NCBI RefSeq assembly: GCF_026151205.1
Contig: NC_087072.1
Span: 14,236,169-14,300,168 of the forward strand
Source: Bolinopsis microptera
Taxonomy: Eukaryota > Ctenophora > Tentaculata > Lobata > Bolinopsidae
Direction: 5' to 3'
Length of the DNA: 64,000 bases
The translations under genes were made by a program, and so were the position numbers. Each line of letters starts with the position of its first letter. Positions within the stretch are counted from its first letter, which is position 1. Shown here one piece after another: positions 32,501-43,522 of this stretch. The notes under the pieces were generated by a model, which saw only the letters and a program-made list of their open reading frames with translations, searched no databases and was not told the origin of the DNA.

Positions 32501-35500
32501 TGGCCATTGTCAGTACTTGGCTGGTGTTTTCTTTGTTCGATCAGAAGGCATCGTGCATCAAAATTTACTAGAGTGGCCTGAAAACAGATAACTTATATTT
32601 AGAATTTGCAATCTGCTGACAAATTTTCTGTTTCGTAATGTACATTGTATTTATAAATATAATGAAAATAGAAAATAAAAACCAATTAATAAAAAAATAT
32701 CTTTGCTATGCTCATTACGCAACTCTGTACTGGCTTGCTAATACTTTATTGATTATAATAATTGGAATTATGTTCATGGTTGATGGTTTTAAGGCATTCA
32801 ACTAAAAAGACTCAATCTTTAATCAGGTCTTACCTCAGAATCACTCGAGCAGTCCATTGAGTCCATTTCACTTGCAATTGTAGTCCGAGCTGTAATATTC
32901 AATAGCTCTTCTTTCACTTTCGACAGTTCCTCTTGGAGAAGCTTATTCTTTTCTATCTCCTCTTGGGTTTTCACCTGTTCATAGTAGAGATTCCACTGTT
33001 CTTGACAAGTCTTTTGTTGCTCTTCAGCAACTGTCTCATTCAATCGAGTAATTTGTGTCTTAAGGCTCGCGTTTTCTGCATTAACCTCGACGTCAGACTC
33101 AAAAGTGATGCCCGAATCATTAGTTTCTACGCTTGTAGGGGTAGCATGAGCTTGGCCATTGTCAGTACTTGGCTGGTGTTTTTTTTGTTCGGCCAGAAGG
33201 CATCGAGCATCAAAATTAACTAGAGGGGCCTGAAAACAGATAAATTATATTTAGAATTTTCAATCTGCAGACAAATTTGCTGTTTCGTAATGTACTTGTA
33301 TTAATGAAAACAAAAACCAATTAATAAACAAAACATATCTTTGCTATGCTCATTACGCAACTCTGTACTGGCTTGCTAATATTTTATTGATTAGAATTTG
33401 GAGTTATGGTCATGGTTGATAGTTTTAAGGCATTCAACTAAAAAGACTCAATCTTTAATCAGGTCTTACCTCAGAATCACTCGAGCAGTCCATTGAGTCC
33501 ATTTCACTTGCAATTGTAGTCCGAGCTGTAATATTCAATAGCTCTTCTTTCACTTTCGACAGTTCCTCTTGGAGAAGCTTATTCTTTTCTATCTCCTCTT
33601 GAATTTTCACTTGTTCATAGTGGAGATTCCGCTGTTCTTGACAAGTCTTTTGCTGCTCTTCAGCAACTGTCTCATTCAATCGAGTGATTTGTGACTTAAG
33701 GCTCGCGTTTTCTGCATCCTATTAAAAATCAATCAATAGAAAAACGTATGATCTGTACCTCTATACTATCAACTATGCTCATTACGGCTTACGCTACTGT
33801 GTACTGGCTTGATAATACTCTATGCTTAACCCCTTGATTAGTATGGTAATGGTTTTAAGGCAGTAAACTAAAACGACTCAATCTTGAACAAGGTTTTACC
33901 TCAGAATCACTCGAGCAGTCCATTGGGTTCATTTCACTTGCAACTGTAGTTCGAGCTGTAATATTGGATAGCTCTTCTTTTACTTTCGACAGTTCCTCTT
34001 GGAGAAGCTTATTCTTTTCTATCTCTTCTTGGGTTTTCACCTGTTCATAGTAGAGATTCCACTGTTCTTGACAATTCTTTTGTTGCTCTTCGGCAATTGA
34101 CTCATTCAATCGAGTGATTTGTGACTGAAGGCTCGCGTTTTCTGTATCCTTATTCCACATCTCTTGTTCGAGTTTTTCTATTCTTTCTTCTGGAGAACAG
34201 TGCTTTGTCTCCTCATCTTGAAACTGCTCTTTTGATTCCTCTCCTTTTGTTAGTGAAGGTAATACAGGTTCCAATATTTTCTGGTCTTCGCACGAAAACT
34301 TGGCTTGCTGCTAAAATTTTGTTGAGATTATAACATTTGTTGTAGTAATCATTTGAGAATGTTATGATTTAAAAAACCTCTATTACCACTAATGTACTGC
34401 TATCCTTTAACCCTGGTCTGATGGAGAAGGCTCAGGCTTCATATCTTGACGAAATGAGCTTCCGAGCCCTAGACTTTAATCGGGCAGACTTTGAACCGAT
34501 TACTGAGATCCTGAACAGAGTGAATTGGAAGGACTTGAGAGACGCAAGCACTTTTGAAGAATTTCCCGCAGAGTTTACACGGACAGTGCTTAATATATGC
34601 CTGGAAAATGTTCCTCGGAAACGACCACCAACTGGCCAGCCGAAGCTTTATAATTCGCTGAGAAGGAAGAAGTCACGACTTAAAACCCGTCTCTCTGCTG
34701 CAAAGTGTGCCAATGACCTAGCTCGAATCAAAAAACTTGAAGACGAAATTGGATTAATTTGCTATGAGATCAAGGAAGCTATAGTCCACCATCTTGATAA
34801 AGGTGAAAAGAGAGCAGTGGATAAAATTAAAGTCAATCCTAAATACTTTTACTCATACGCTAAATCTTTTTCTAAAGTTAAGCACAATATTTCAACTCTT
34901 TTAAACCGTGATAAGAAACTGGTAACTGAACGGAAAGAGTTAGCTAATATACTGCAGCAACAGTTCTGTTCTGTCTTTAGTGACCCCAACTGCCCTGATA
35001 AGTCACTACCTACATTTACAGTACCACCTCTCACTAGTAGGGATACAGAACTGGTACTCACACCTAACCACATCGCGGAAGCTATATCTGAGATTAAGCT
35101 GGACTCTGCACCCGGACCCGATGGTATTCCTGCTATTCTCCTCAAAAGATGTGCTTCAAGTTTGAGTGTTCCGATTCATCTCCTCTGGTCTGAGTCCATG
35201 TATACAGGCATAGTCCCAAGTTTCTACAAGACTGGATATGTCACACCGCTTTTCAAGAAAGGTAGCAGGTGTGATGCTGCTAACTACAGACCGGTTACTC
35301 TGACCTCACATGTAGTCAAAGTCTATGAAAGAGTGGTTAGGAAACACATGGTTCAGTATCTCGAAACCAACAATTTGTTATCTGACAAACAACATGGTTT
35401 CAGATCGAACAGAAGCTGCTTGACCCAAATGCTCGATCACTTTGATGACATCTTTGAAGGGTTTACTCAGGGGAAAGACACAGACTCTATATACCTCGAC

Positions 35501-37429
35501 TTCGCCAAGGCGTTTGATAAAGTTGACTTGGACCTTCTCTTGTTGAAGTTAAAGAGATACGGATTTCATGGCAAACTTCTAAGCTGGATCCAGTCATTTC
35601 TCTCTGACCGTGAACAGGTTGTAGTCCTAAACGGTGTTCATTCGAACAGTGCCAGGGTTCTAAGTGGTGTCCCTCAGGGAAGTGTGTTAGGACCACTATT
35701 GTTCATTTTGTTTATTAACGATCTAGAGCTAGCTGTTACCTCTTCTAAGGTAAGCTTCTTTGCTGACGATACTAGGGTCTCCAAACGTATCGATTGCTAT
35801 GAGGACTGTCTGCTGCTTCAGGCTGATCTGTACGGTATTCTCGACTGGTCACGCTGCAACAACATGAAGCTCCACGAACAGAAGTTTGAGCTCCTGAATC
35901 ATCTCCACAATAGAAAGAGTACCTTTTCTGAACTCCCTTTTTACGTGGAAACTCTACTTTACAAGGTCTCCAGCGAGGAAATACTACATCCCGTTGAGAA
36001 CGTTAGAGACCTCGGAGTTATGGTATCAAGCGATCTGAACTGGTCCAAACAGATCGGTAATATGGTCAAGAAAGCTAGAAGCACACTGTCATGGGTGTTT
36101 AGTGTCTTCAAAACTCGTGATAGGACCGTAATGACTACCCTATATAAGTCTTTGGTCAGAAGCCTACTAGAGTACTGTTGTCCGCTGTGGGACCCTGTTA
36201 AGGTGACTGAGATCCAGCTTTTGGAGGGGGTCCAGCGAACATTCACCGATCGTATATGCGGTCTGGAAAATATGAACTACTGGGAGAGGCTTTCACATCT
36301 AAAGCTAATGTCACTGCAGCGCAGAAGGGAACGGTACACTATTCTGATGATGTGGAAGATCCTTCACAATGTTGTCCCCAATTGCAGCAATATAAGGTTC
36401 ACAAAAACATCCAGACATGGTACCCGAGCAATCATCCCTTCCCTGTCTAGGTTGAGTTCCTCGAGCAACCAGACACTCTATGACAGCTCATTTGCTGTAA
36501 GAGGACCAAAACTGTGGAACAAAGTGCCTGATAATATTAAAGCTGAAGCTACGTTTGAGTCGTTTAAAGTTAGTTTGTCCAAGTTTATTGCTTTGATACC
36601 GGACAACCCTCCGACTTCCGGTTATAGCTGCAGCTGGTCTAATTCCCTGGTAGACTACTCGCCATCGAGGTGGTCAGAAATCTGATGACCCTTCCTGCTA
36701 CGAGGATAAACACAACCAAAGTAACCAAAGTAAGTAACAATGAACTATGTGATAACTTCATCAAATTTAGATCATTAAATTGAAAAGGATAAAGCTAGGC
36801 TACAAATAACAGCTTATATGATTGAAATCAAAACCACCATTTAAAGCGGGTAAACTTTTTTTAAACATACCGGCCGGCACCAAGATTCTTCATCCTGAAT
36901 GTACTGAAACCCACGAGGCTTTGAGTGTGACAGAGATTCAGGCGATTCAAGAGACGTTTTGACAAGTTTACGCTCTTCGACCTTCTCCTTTTTCTTACTT
37001 GTCAAATGCGAATTCTGTAAGAAAAAATAGTTCAGAACACCTTAGTTTGGTGTTCCGCGCTTGACCCTATTTGAGATTGCAACTGACAAAAACAACTGCG
37101 GCGTGTAAAATGTTGGCTATGAACTTAATCAAAATTAAAACTAATAAAATCTAAACAGTTGAACTTTGAACTTCAAACTCGCAAACGATGCAATGTAACG
37201 CGGAATACTGCCCTTCGTCAAAGTTATTAAAAAAGCCATATAAACAAATCGGTTTACCGAAAATAGTTTTCGTGGATTCAAAATAAAAGATGCACATCAA
37301 GTTTTCAAGAAAACTAATGAAATTGAATTGTGTTAACTATCACTGAACACTAAACAGGCCGGAAAGGATTAACAATTTAATTTTACTTACATTGTCACTC
37401 AGTGCTTCTTTGCTGATTGTCTGTCCCAT
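29526..37429 (-). CDS. N-myristoylated coiled-coil protein with repeated exon cassettes
   Basis: I do not recognise the family. Minus-strand exons that keep frame are 37391-37429, 36871-37014, 33900-34310, 33470-33718, 32834-33229, 32434-32577, 30742-31030 and 29526-30151, giving 765 residues. All have GT donors and AG acceptors. Exon 1 encodes MGQTISKEALSDN, a fitting N-myristoylation site (Gly2, Ser6). Exons 3-5 each contain a paralogous coiled-coil block, with KNKLLQEELSKVKEELL and ending MDCSSDSE. Exons 5 and 6 share the DARCLL...KHQPSTDNGQAHA block. The last exon is a long heptad-rich coiled coil with repeats ending VVQNLTVEKEK. The protein is probably membrane-tethered and rod-like. An extra exon copy at 30365-30618 breaks frame if included. 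A LINE lies antisense in the second intron. Part of this gene is duplicated at 55.1-56.3 kb. Confidence 0.7.
30365..30618 (-). pseudogene. Frame-breaking cassette exon of the coiled-coil gene
   Basis: This copy of exon 30742-31030 starts with the same phase (GESKEKFKPVDPES matches the sister's TKFKPVNPES) and has a good acceptor and a GTGAGT donor. Relative to the sister it lacks 10 bp after TTGAG at about 30490 and has a 9-bp gain further on. The 10-bp loss shifts the frame, so inclusion leads to a stop shortly into the last exon. The neighbours are both phase 1, so skipping it restores a full-length protein. Confidence 0.7.
31421..31575 (+). repeat. Tandem 3' ends of the tRNA-derived SINE
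   Basis: Two consecutive 68-bp copies contain AAATCCTTCGGCTTCCTGTA and TTGTGTAACAATGTGG. The second continues GCTGTTGGAAT to an A-rich GAGATAAAAAAC end. They match the 3' third of the SINEs at 41207-41569 and 58516-58879. They lie in an intron of the coiled-coil gene (between exons 32434-32577 and 30742-31030). Confidence 0.8.
32007..32386. mobile_element. MITE carrying telomere-like CCCTAA repeats
   Basis: The termini GGCTCTTGATCTTACTAATT...CGCTCGCCCAAAA and TTTTGGGCGAGCG-type ATTTAGTAGGAGC are inverted repeats of about 30 bp. The flanks are GCTAAATTAT on both sides, a 10-bp target duplication. The duplicated locus near 55275 reads GGCTTAATTATTAAAACG without the insert, a natural empty site. 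The interior holds degenerate AACCCTAACCC arrays and the pair TCACGTGACTTTGG / TAGCCTGTCACGTGACC. Another copy is at 42823 and an end fragment at 50849. It is non-coding. Confidence 0.85.
34385..36735 (+). mobile_element. 5'-truncated CR1/Jockey-type LINE with open RT ORF
   Basis: An ORF of 754 codons (34421-36685) is open throughout. The reverse transcriptase has the expected order: SAPGPDGIPAILLK, PLFKKGSR..ANYRPVTLTS, KQHGFRSNRSC, YLDFAKAFDKVD, GVPQGSVLGPLLFILFINDL and catalytic SFFADDTRV. A C-terminal region typical of this group follows (LLEYCCPLWDP and the RGPKLWNKVP end). The apurinic-type endonuclease is missing, so the copy is 5'-truncated and probably cannot move by itself, although the RT looks intact. 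The 3' end has a short AACCAAAGT tandem tail. It is inserted in an intron of the coiled-coil gene in antisense. The lack of stops implies recent insertion. Confidence 0.88.
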
Positions 37430-37591
37430 AATGAATTGAATGACAGACCGTTGTTGAATGCTGATTAACTTTAAGTTTTAGACTTTCCTTTACTGAACGA
37501 ACGAACGAGTGGACGGCAACCGAATTTATTAAAAACAATCACAGAACTGAGGTTTCACGTGTGAGGGAAGCTTTTAACAGCGCCTTGGTAT

Positions 37592-37606
37592 GTTGCCATA
37601 GAGAAC
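37592..37606. promoter_or_regulatory. Possible X-box (RFX) motif upstream of the coiled-coil gene
   Basis: GTTGCCATAGAGAAC, about 165 bp upstream of the MGQT start codon, resembles the RFX X-box palindrome (consensus GTNRCC, short spacer, RGYAAC) with two or so mismatches. RFX sites often mark ciliary genes. The surrounding 100 bp is locally CpG-richer (ACGCGTGCGCGCGTGACC). This is tentative. Confidence 0.25.
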
Positions 37607-37696
37607 GCGTGCGCGCGTGACCCGTGCAAGTAACGAGGTCCAGCATGCATGGCACTATATATTACAGATTCTTTTATTTTGCTTTACGTTTATTGC

Positions 37697-37763
37697 TTGT
37701 ATCACGTTGCGACCCCCACGGTCGTTTCACTATGGTACAGGCGGGTCATACAACGTATGACAA
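37697..37763 (+). repeat. Hairpin-less copy of the 6120/6685 mini-element
   Basis: TTGTATCACGTTGCGACCCC, TTTCACTATGG, then GCGGGTCATACAACGTATGA and CAA. It matches the copy at 6685-6784 but lacks the GC-rich central hairpin. Confidence 0.7.
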
Positions 37764-38787
37764 TTTATTGCTTATCTTGTTTCGAGTTCGTAATCAGTAA
37801 TGCTCGGTAGTGGATCTATTCATTATCAAAATTCAGTCAACTCAAGCCCATAATTGTTTAAACTTAAATATTGAACTTTGAACGGTCTATAACTTGTAAC
37901 TTAATTTTTGTGATTGCTAAAATCCCACAAAATGGTTTAGTATATCGTTTTTAGTGGCGGACATTGCCATCAGGTCACTCTGGTTCGATTCATTTCCTCT
38001 GGCACAGTAAGATGAAGAGTGAAGACGTCTCAAAGTCAAACTCTGAGGACCCCAGGTTGACGGCATGTTTATACTTGTCACGTTCATACTTCATTGCAAA
38101 ATGTTCCATACTTTTTCTTCTGGTATTAACTGAGAGAAACTGTCTCGAATTACATTCAGAATTGATTCAAATTTAGTTAGTGTTTTAGATGATACCTCAG
38201 AAGTTCCTATCTATTAGGAATCTATCATTTCCAATATGGGTATTTCATTTGTCTCAATCGTTTGAATATGCAACATATACATTTTAGTGTATATGTCACG
38301 CCTAAACCGCTGCCGCCGATTTTAACCACGCCGCCGCCGTTTTGAAAAAAAACGGCGGCGTGAAGCACTGGTTGCTACTGTGCTTCAGTAGATTTTCATT
38401 TAGGTTAAAATCTCCATGTTACGTCATGTGTATTGTGTTTGCGAGAGTGTCTTCCCAAGTTATATTTCTATATCTTTTCGAAGTTGATCAATATTTTTGA
38501 AACGGGATCTGATATTCATGGAAATGTTTTAAGTTGAGAGGATGTCGACCTTTTCACGTTACGTTGCTGTTTATACTGACAGTGAGTTAAGAAAGCCGGC
38601 TATTTTTTCTACAAGCATATTGTGTTTTCCACGTACTAAATGAAACACAACACTACAGCATGTGATTGATAACAGCAAATTAACTTTTTTTATCAGAAAA
38701 TAAGGATGTTCTAAAATATTGTCCGTTTCCTTTGGTTCAGTCGTTTAGGTTTTATATTGATAACTCGATATTATGTTAGATGTGAAT
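37764..38787. other. Intergenic with a GC hairpin
   Basis: No gene. At 38327-38362 a strong hairpin pairs CACGCCGCCG with CGGCGGCGTG around an A/T loop. A short frame at 37964-38176 has no recognisable similarity. Confidence 0.5.
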
Positions 38788-38919
38788 ACTGGCGGGGAGG
38801 TGAACAATATTTGATTGGCACATGACAGTGATGCTGGGCTTTGATTGGTTAATTCTGGAATCTGATTGGTTAGTCTCTGTCACGTGTCAAAATCAATATT
38901 TTTCACCTCCCCACCAGTA
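38788..38919. mobile_element. 132-bp MITE
   Basis: TACTGGCGGGGAGGTGAA at the left and TTCACCTCCCCACCAGTA at the right begin inverted arms of about 40 bp that also pair AATATTTGATTGGCAC with its complement. The centre repeats TTTGATTGGTTA/TCTGATTGGTTA. It lies 0.2 kb upstream of the NERD-helicase gene. Confidence 0.8.
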
Positions 38920-39120
38920 TACAAATTACAAATCAATATTGGGCGATAAACCGAGATTATCAATTATTATAATTTATTTAGGACTTAGCTGGTCCTATTT
39001 TGACCAAAAAGTAATGACAGCTTCGGGGCCAAGAGTATTGCTACCATTTCTGATTTTATTTTCCGACGAGGTAATTTGAGACAAATATCGATTAACACTA
39101 GCCCTGCAGCGAAGATTGCT

Positions 39121-41746
39121 ATGACCAAGAATGAAACACAGTACGAGAAATACCTGCGGAATGGGAGTGAGATATTTGAAACCTACTGTTCAACTGGAGA
39201 CAAACATTCCATCATGTTACCCAGAGCTCCTCAACAAAAGTATGTAGACCTTTACCCTGAAGATCAGCCCGGATGTAGTTTTGAAAATGATAGAAACCAG
39301 CAACTCAACTACGAGGCTGAGGTTATTGTATACAGAGCTTTAGAGAAACTAAGTGGTGGAGATTTTATTGTTCTTCATAGTTTTGAATATACTCATTTCC
39401 AATATTATCTGGGAGATTTAACCCATGTTAAACGAAAATGTACAGAGTGTAAGAAGAGAGCAACTAACAGAGAAGGCGAGTGCGACTTTGTAGTGATAAC
39501 ACCAAACTGCTTTGTAATTATTGAAGTGAAGAATATGGGTCATATCGGGAATCAATCAGAGACTGGGTGTAACAGTAATCAACAGTCGCAAGCATTGGCC
39601 AAAACTTTCCAGAAATCACTGCACCAGAGGAACATGATGGTAGAATTTGACATTTGTTAAAAGATTTTGTAAGCGGTTAACAGTTCTCCAGTTTACCGTT
39701 TACCCCAACTTTGAAAAATTATCCAAGAAAGAATTTCTGATAAGCAAGGGTCAACTTTCATCAATAATTTTCAAGGAAGATTTGGAAGACTTTAGTGATT
39801 GGTGGAAAGACAATGTAAGTGATCTAGTTTTGGATGAGCCTTTGCATCCTGAGTTTCGCACCAAACATGAAGATGTTAGGAACTTATTATTAGCTATGTG
39901 GTGCACAGACAAGACCATTTGTGATAAGTCCAAATGTAGTTTGGGTAAGTGTATAGTGAACATCAACGAACAACTGCGTTCAGGAAAATTTACCTTCAGG
40001 AGCAACAACCCTGACGTTATTCCATCACCGAAGATCGTCAAAGACTTTTTAGGAATAGACAACTTGATTAAACAACAGTACGATTTAATAAACTCAGACG
40101 AGCAGTTCTTGTGGATCAATGGACCCGCTGGAGCCGGTAAAACTGTCGTACTACTAGCTAAGATACTACAATTAGTATTGTCAAGTGAGGACAACAAAGT
40201 AGTGTTATTCTGTGACATGTGTGCCATCAATGAAGTCATGACATCCCCAGAACATCTACGAAAGCTGCTAGAAAAAGCAGGTGTTAAGCACGTTTTTGCT
40301 GTTGCTACAGATAAATTGAAATCTGAAATCTATCTTTCTACCCTTGATAGAGAAATGATTAATGAACCTGCTGATGAATTCTCTCGTAGAATAAAAGACT
40401 ATCTTAATGACAATCAAGTAGTCATAATAAAGCTTAGTGAGCTTGATCTTGAAACATTCCCTAAAATTTTCCATAGTATTGATAATACGAAACTAATAAA
40501 TTGTATACGTTTTTTTCAAAGAAAAGGAATTCACGTGTTTTCCGACGATATTCAAGGAGGGATATGGTGGGATATGGTAAGAGAAAACATGACTAATGAC
40601 TATGAGATATTTAAAGTATTGTTCGAACTGTCATGTTCTTGTCATGTTTGGATCGCATGTGACATCCTACAAAACCCTATTTATATTGATGATGAAGAGA
40701 CAACTTTAAGACACGACTCTAGACTAGCTAGATTTTTTAATGACGAATTGTCATCTACACAGCTTGTAAGTCTATCAAAGAACTTGAGAAACACCTCTGA
40801 TTTGTCGAGAACATTGTCAGTAATTCGAGAACATATCATTGAGCCGGGACACATTGTATCAACGTTTAGAAATGATTTCGCAATTTTACAAGCCCATGGA
40901 CACTACATACATGGACCAAAAACTATCGTACATGTTCTGCAAAAGTTTGACGAGAAACTTCTATATGATATTTTTGCCAAAGAATTTAATGAATTATGTT
41001 TTGATGATATGATAGATGGTAATGATGTGGGTATTCTTGACACTTGCTATTATGATACATTTAAAACAAATGTGGATGGGATGCTGTTTTCAAAAAATAT
41101 TACACCAAGGAGATTGACGTCGACATATTCAAAAGAATGGCCAGTAGTTATAGCACTGCGCAGGTTAATAGATCAATTTGATCCTATCGTTGAGCCACTG
41201 ACTACATTTTTTTATCTCAATTCTTATTTTACTTCGGACATTCCAACAGCCACATTGTTACACAAGTGTGTAACCAGCCAATTACAGGAAGCCGAAGGAT
41301 TCAATTATACATTAGGCCAGTGACGGTTAAGGTAGTGTGTACCATACTTTCTTCGCCCGAGACTTTGCTGCAATGGGCAGCTCCTCATTTAACCCTCACA
41401 CCCGATTTCTCGAGTATTTGGCTGAGTGGACCGGGGGGCTGCATAGACCACTCAGGATCCTTAGCTGAGCGTCGACGACGCTCACCCCACGGCTAGTGGC
41501 AGAGTCGGGAATCGAACCTGGTACCTCAAGCAATACCAGGCCTGGATTAACCAACTGAGCCACTAAGCCGTTAGTAGTAAAAAAATGTCAATGGATACAG
41601 AACATTTATATATTGCCATGTCACGAGCAAGAGTTATGTGCACAGTTATTATGTTTCCTTCAAAACGTATGATCTTTGATAATTATCTTCGCATGAAAAG
41701 TTTACTTAATAAGCTCAAAGATTCTGTTGAAGTAAGATATCATTAA
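39121..41746 (+). pseudogene. NERD nuclease-superfamily 1 helicase gene, broken
   Basis: The N-terminal frame (from ATG 39121 to 39660) has a NERD domain: YEAEVIVYRALEKL, then REGECDFVVITPN and FVIIEVKN, the Glu..Asp..Glu-x-Lys pattern of the PD-(D/E)XK fold. A second frame (to about 41206) continues as a UvrD/Rep-like helicase: Walker A NGPAGAGKTVVL, VFSDDIQGG where motif II is expected, ACDILQNPIY like motif III (GDp.Q.iy), SKNLRN like motif IV, and KEWPVVIALRRL like motif V. Motif VI, LYIAMSRARVM, is found only after the SINE (41585-41746). There are two lesions. About 7 extra bases near 39647 shift frame between the halves. An antisense SINE of about 360 bp at 41207-41569 separates motif VI. 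NERD-helicases are common in prokaryotes, some in phage defence; the role in animals is unknown to me. Confidence 0.75.
41207..41569 (-). mobile_element. tRNA-derived SINE inserted in the helicase gene
   Basis: Read on the minus strand it begins GGCTTAGTGGCTCAGTTGG (A-box TGGCTCAGTTGG) and has the B-box GGTTCGATTCC. A body of about 250 bp follows, including CTGAGTGGTCTATGCAGCCC, and it ends GAGATAAAAAAA. It is nearly identical to 58516-58879. The 76-residue frame seen across it on the plus strand is an artefact, because the same frame recurs in the other copy. No clear target duplication was found here. Confidence 0.88.
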
Positions 41747-42128
41747 CACTTCAAACTTTAAAATACAGATCATTAACTGAACCAGATTAATTTATAATTC
41801 ATAATTCAAATATTTTGTGAATAAACATCATGATAAATTTGATAAGTGTAAAGCCTGATGTTGTACTGCTTTTTATTCGTTTGTAGTTGATGATAATTCC
41901 AAAGTTCTTGAAGATGTTGTTCACCAGTTGTATTATGTAGCAGTGACCTTGCAACCTAAACAGAATTATAATTATGTGTAATAATTACATTATAACTGTT
42001 TTATTCAGTTATCATGTGTGACAACCGGATTATCACTTTACAACTCATAAAACTAAATATTCGACTAAATCTCCCATGGAGGGGGGGGGGGGGGCTGCAT
42101 GCAACCCCTAGCCAGGGGTGTAGGAAGC

Positions 42129-42160
<32 letters not shown>

Positions 42161-42822
42161 GGGGCGGGGGGGCCATCGCTCCCCATAAAATCTGGGCAAG
42201 GGACCAAAAAGGGTAAACTTTTTAATATAGGAAACTAATTTTGTTCATGTTTCATGCTACCATCATCATTATGAGCCGAAAATATTTTTTCGGTTTTCTT
42301 TCGAAGTCCGCACCTCACACCTCACACCTACCCCTTCGAATACGATTTTGAGCTCGAGGGCTCCCCTTCGCAATACGAGCTCGGAAGCGGGAGCTCTGCC
42401 TTCAGAGGTACGTATTGAGAATTTGACTCGGATCGAAAATTTTCTAAGTCAACATTTTTCGAAGTTTTTCTTGAATCGACTTTTGTTCATGTTTCATGCT
42501 ACCCTGATCATTATGAGCCGGACATTTTTTTTTCGGTTTTCTGAAGTCCGTACCTACATTCGGAAGGCTGTGGATGTGATTGGTTTCATATATTTATAGA
42601 AAAAGTGATATTTGGCCCGCAGATTTGAAGGAAATTACGCGAATTTGGTCCTCAGATTTTCATTTAAGGGAAAATGCGCAATTTGTCACGGAGAACTGAA
42701 AAAATCGTGATTCCGCACATGCCGAAATTCTAAAAATATTTAGAATTTTGAGGTTATAGCCCTGAAAGTATTGCTCTCTTAGTTGTGTAACTGTAATGGC
42801 TAGACACTGTCCTAGAAGGTGC
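41747..42822. repeat. Poly-G tracts and a 75-bp direct duplication
   Basis: There is no gene. G runs of 14 (42081-42094) and about 29 (42129-42157) flank GCAACCCCTAGCCAGGGGTG. A unit with GTTCATGTTTCATGCTACC, ATTATGAGCCG and TTTTTCGGTTTTCT occurs at about 42240-42310 and again at about 42482-42555. The frames reported over the G runs are low-complexity artefacts. Confidence 0.7.
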
Positions 42823-43035
42823 GGCTCTTACTAATTCGCTCGCCCAAAATTATCACGTGACTTTGGTTTTTATGGTTTTGCAGCCGAACAAAACGGTTGT
42901 ACATAAACCCTAATACCAATCCTAACCCTAACCATAACCCCAAAGCTATCCATAACCCGTTACCACAACCCTAACCCTGACCCGAGCGCCAAACAATCAA
43001 ATTCGTGGTTTACTAGCCTGTCACGTGACCGAAAA
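42823..43035 (+). mobile_element. Truncated copy of the telomere-like MITE
   Basis: GGCTCTTACTAATTCGCTCG starts it. The CCCTAA-like interior and TTTACTAGCCTGTCACGTGA match 32007 onwards. The right-hand third, including the second terminal repeat, is missing. Confidence 0.8.
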
Positions 43036-43522
43036 ACAAATAATAGTGTAGTTCATTTTATGAGTTTCTTTTCAAATTTCAGGTTAAGCTTATATCGTTT
43101 GGCATGCTGAGTATATTTATAGTATACTTATAGTCCTCTTACCATGATTCAACCTATGCTTTTCCCCCGAAGTGTTCGTTAATGGTACAAGTTAGCATAA
43201 CTAAAGCCCGAGATCCTCCGGTAAAGTTTGATTTACAATTTAATTAGTCGAGCAGTGATTCAGTAAAACTCCGTAAATATAATCTAATATGACAATAACA
43301 TATGTCTATTAACATAGCGTTACAGCAATACTAATACTTGTAATGAAACAATAAAAATGTAATATAACGGTATAACGGTAACTTAGTGAGTTACAGAAGA
43401 ATTGATCCTAAAAGAGATTACGTTACATTTCAAGTCCTTTCTGGTCCAATAACACCTAAAACAATCAAAACAATCGCGTTTTGAAGAAAATCACTTCTAC
43501 AAGTCTAGATTGAAGCCTTCAG
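43036..43522. other. 3' flank of MFS copy 1
   Basis: AT-rich, no gene seen. Confidence 0.5.

Noticed and set aside
37391-37429. Retroviral Gag-like start (MGQT)
   Set aside because: Only the myristoylation-type N-terminus is shared; the following exons are spliced coiled-coil cassettes with no matrix, capsid or protease.
41266-41496. A 76-residue frame shared with 58587-58901
   Set aside because: Both lie inside the SINE; similarity reflects element identity, not a gene.
42001-42238. Gly- or Pro-rich small proteins
   Set aside because: They are translations of poly-G runs.
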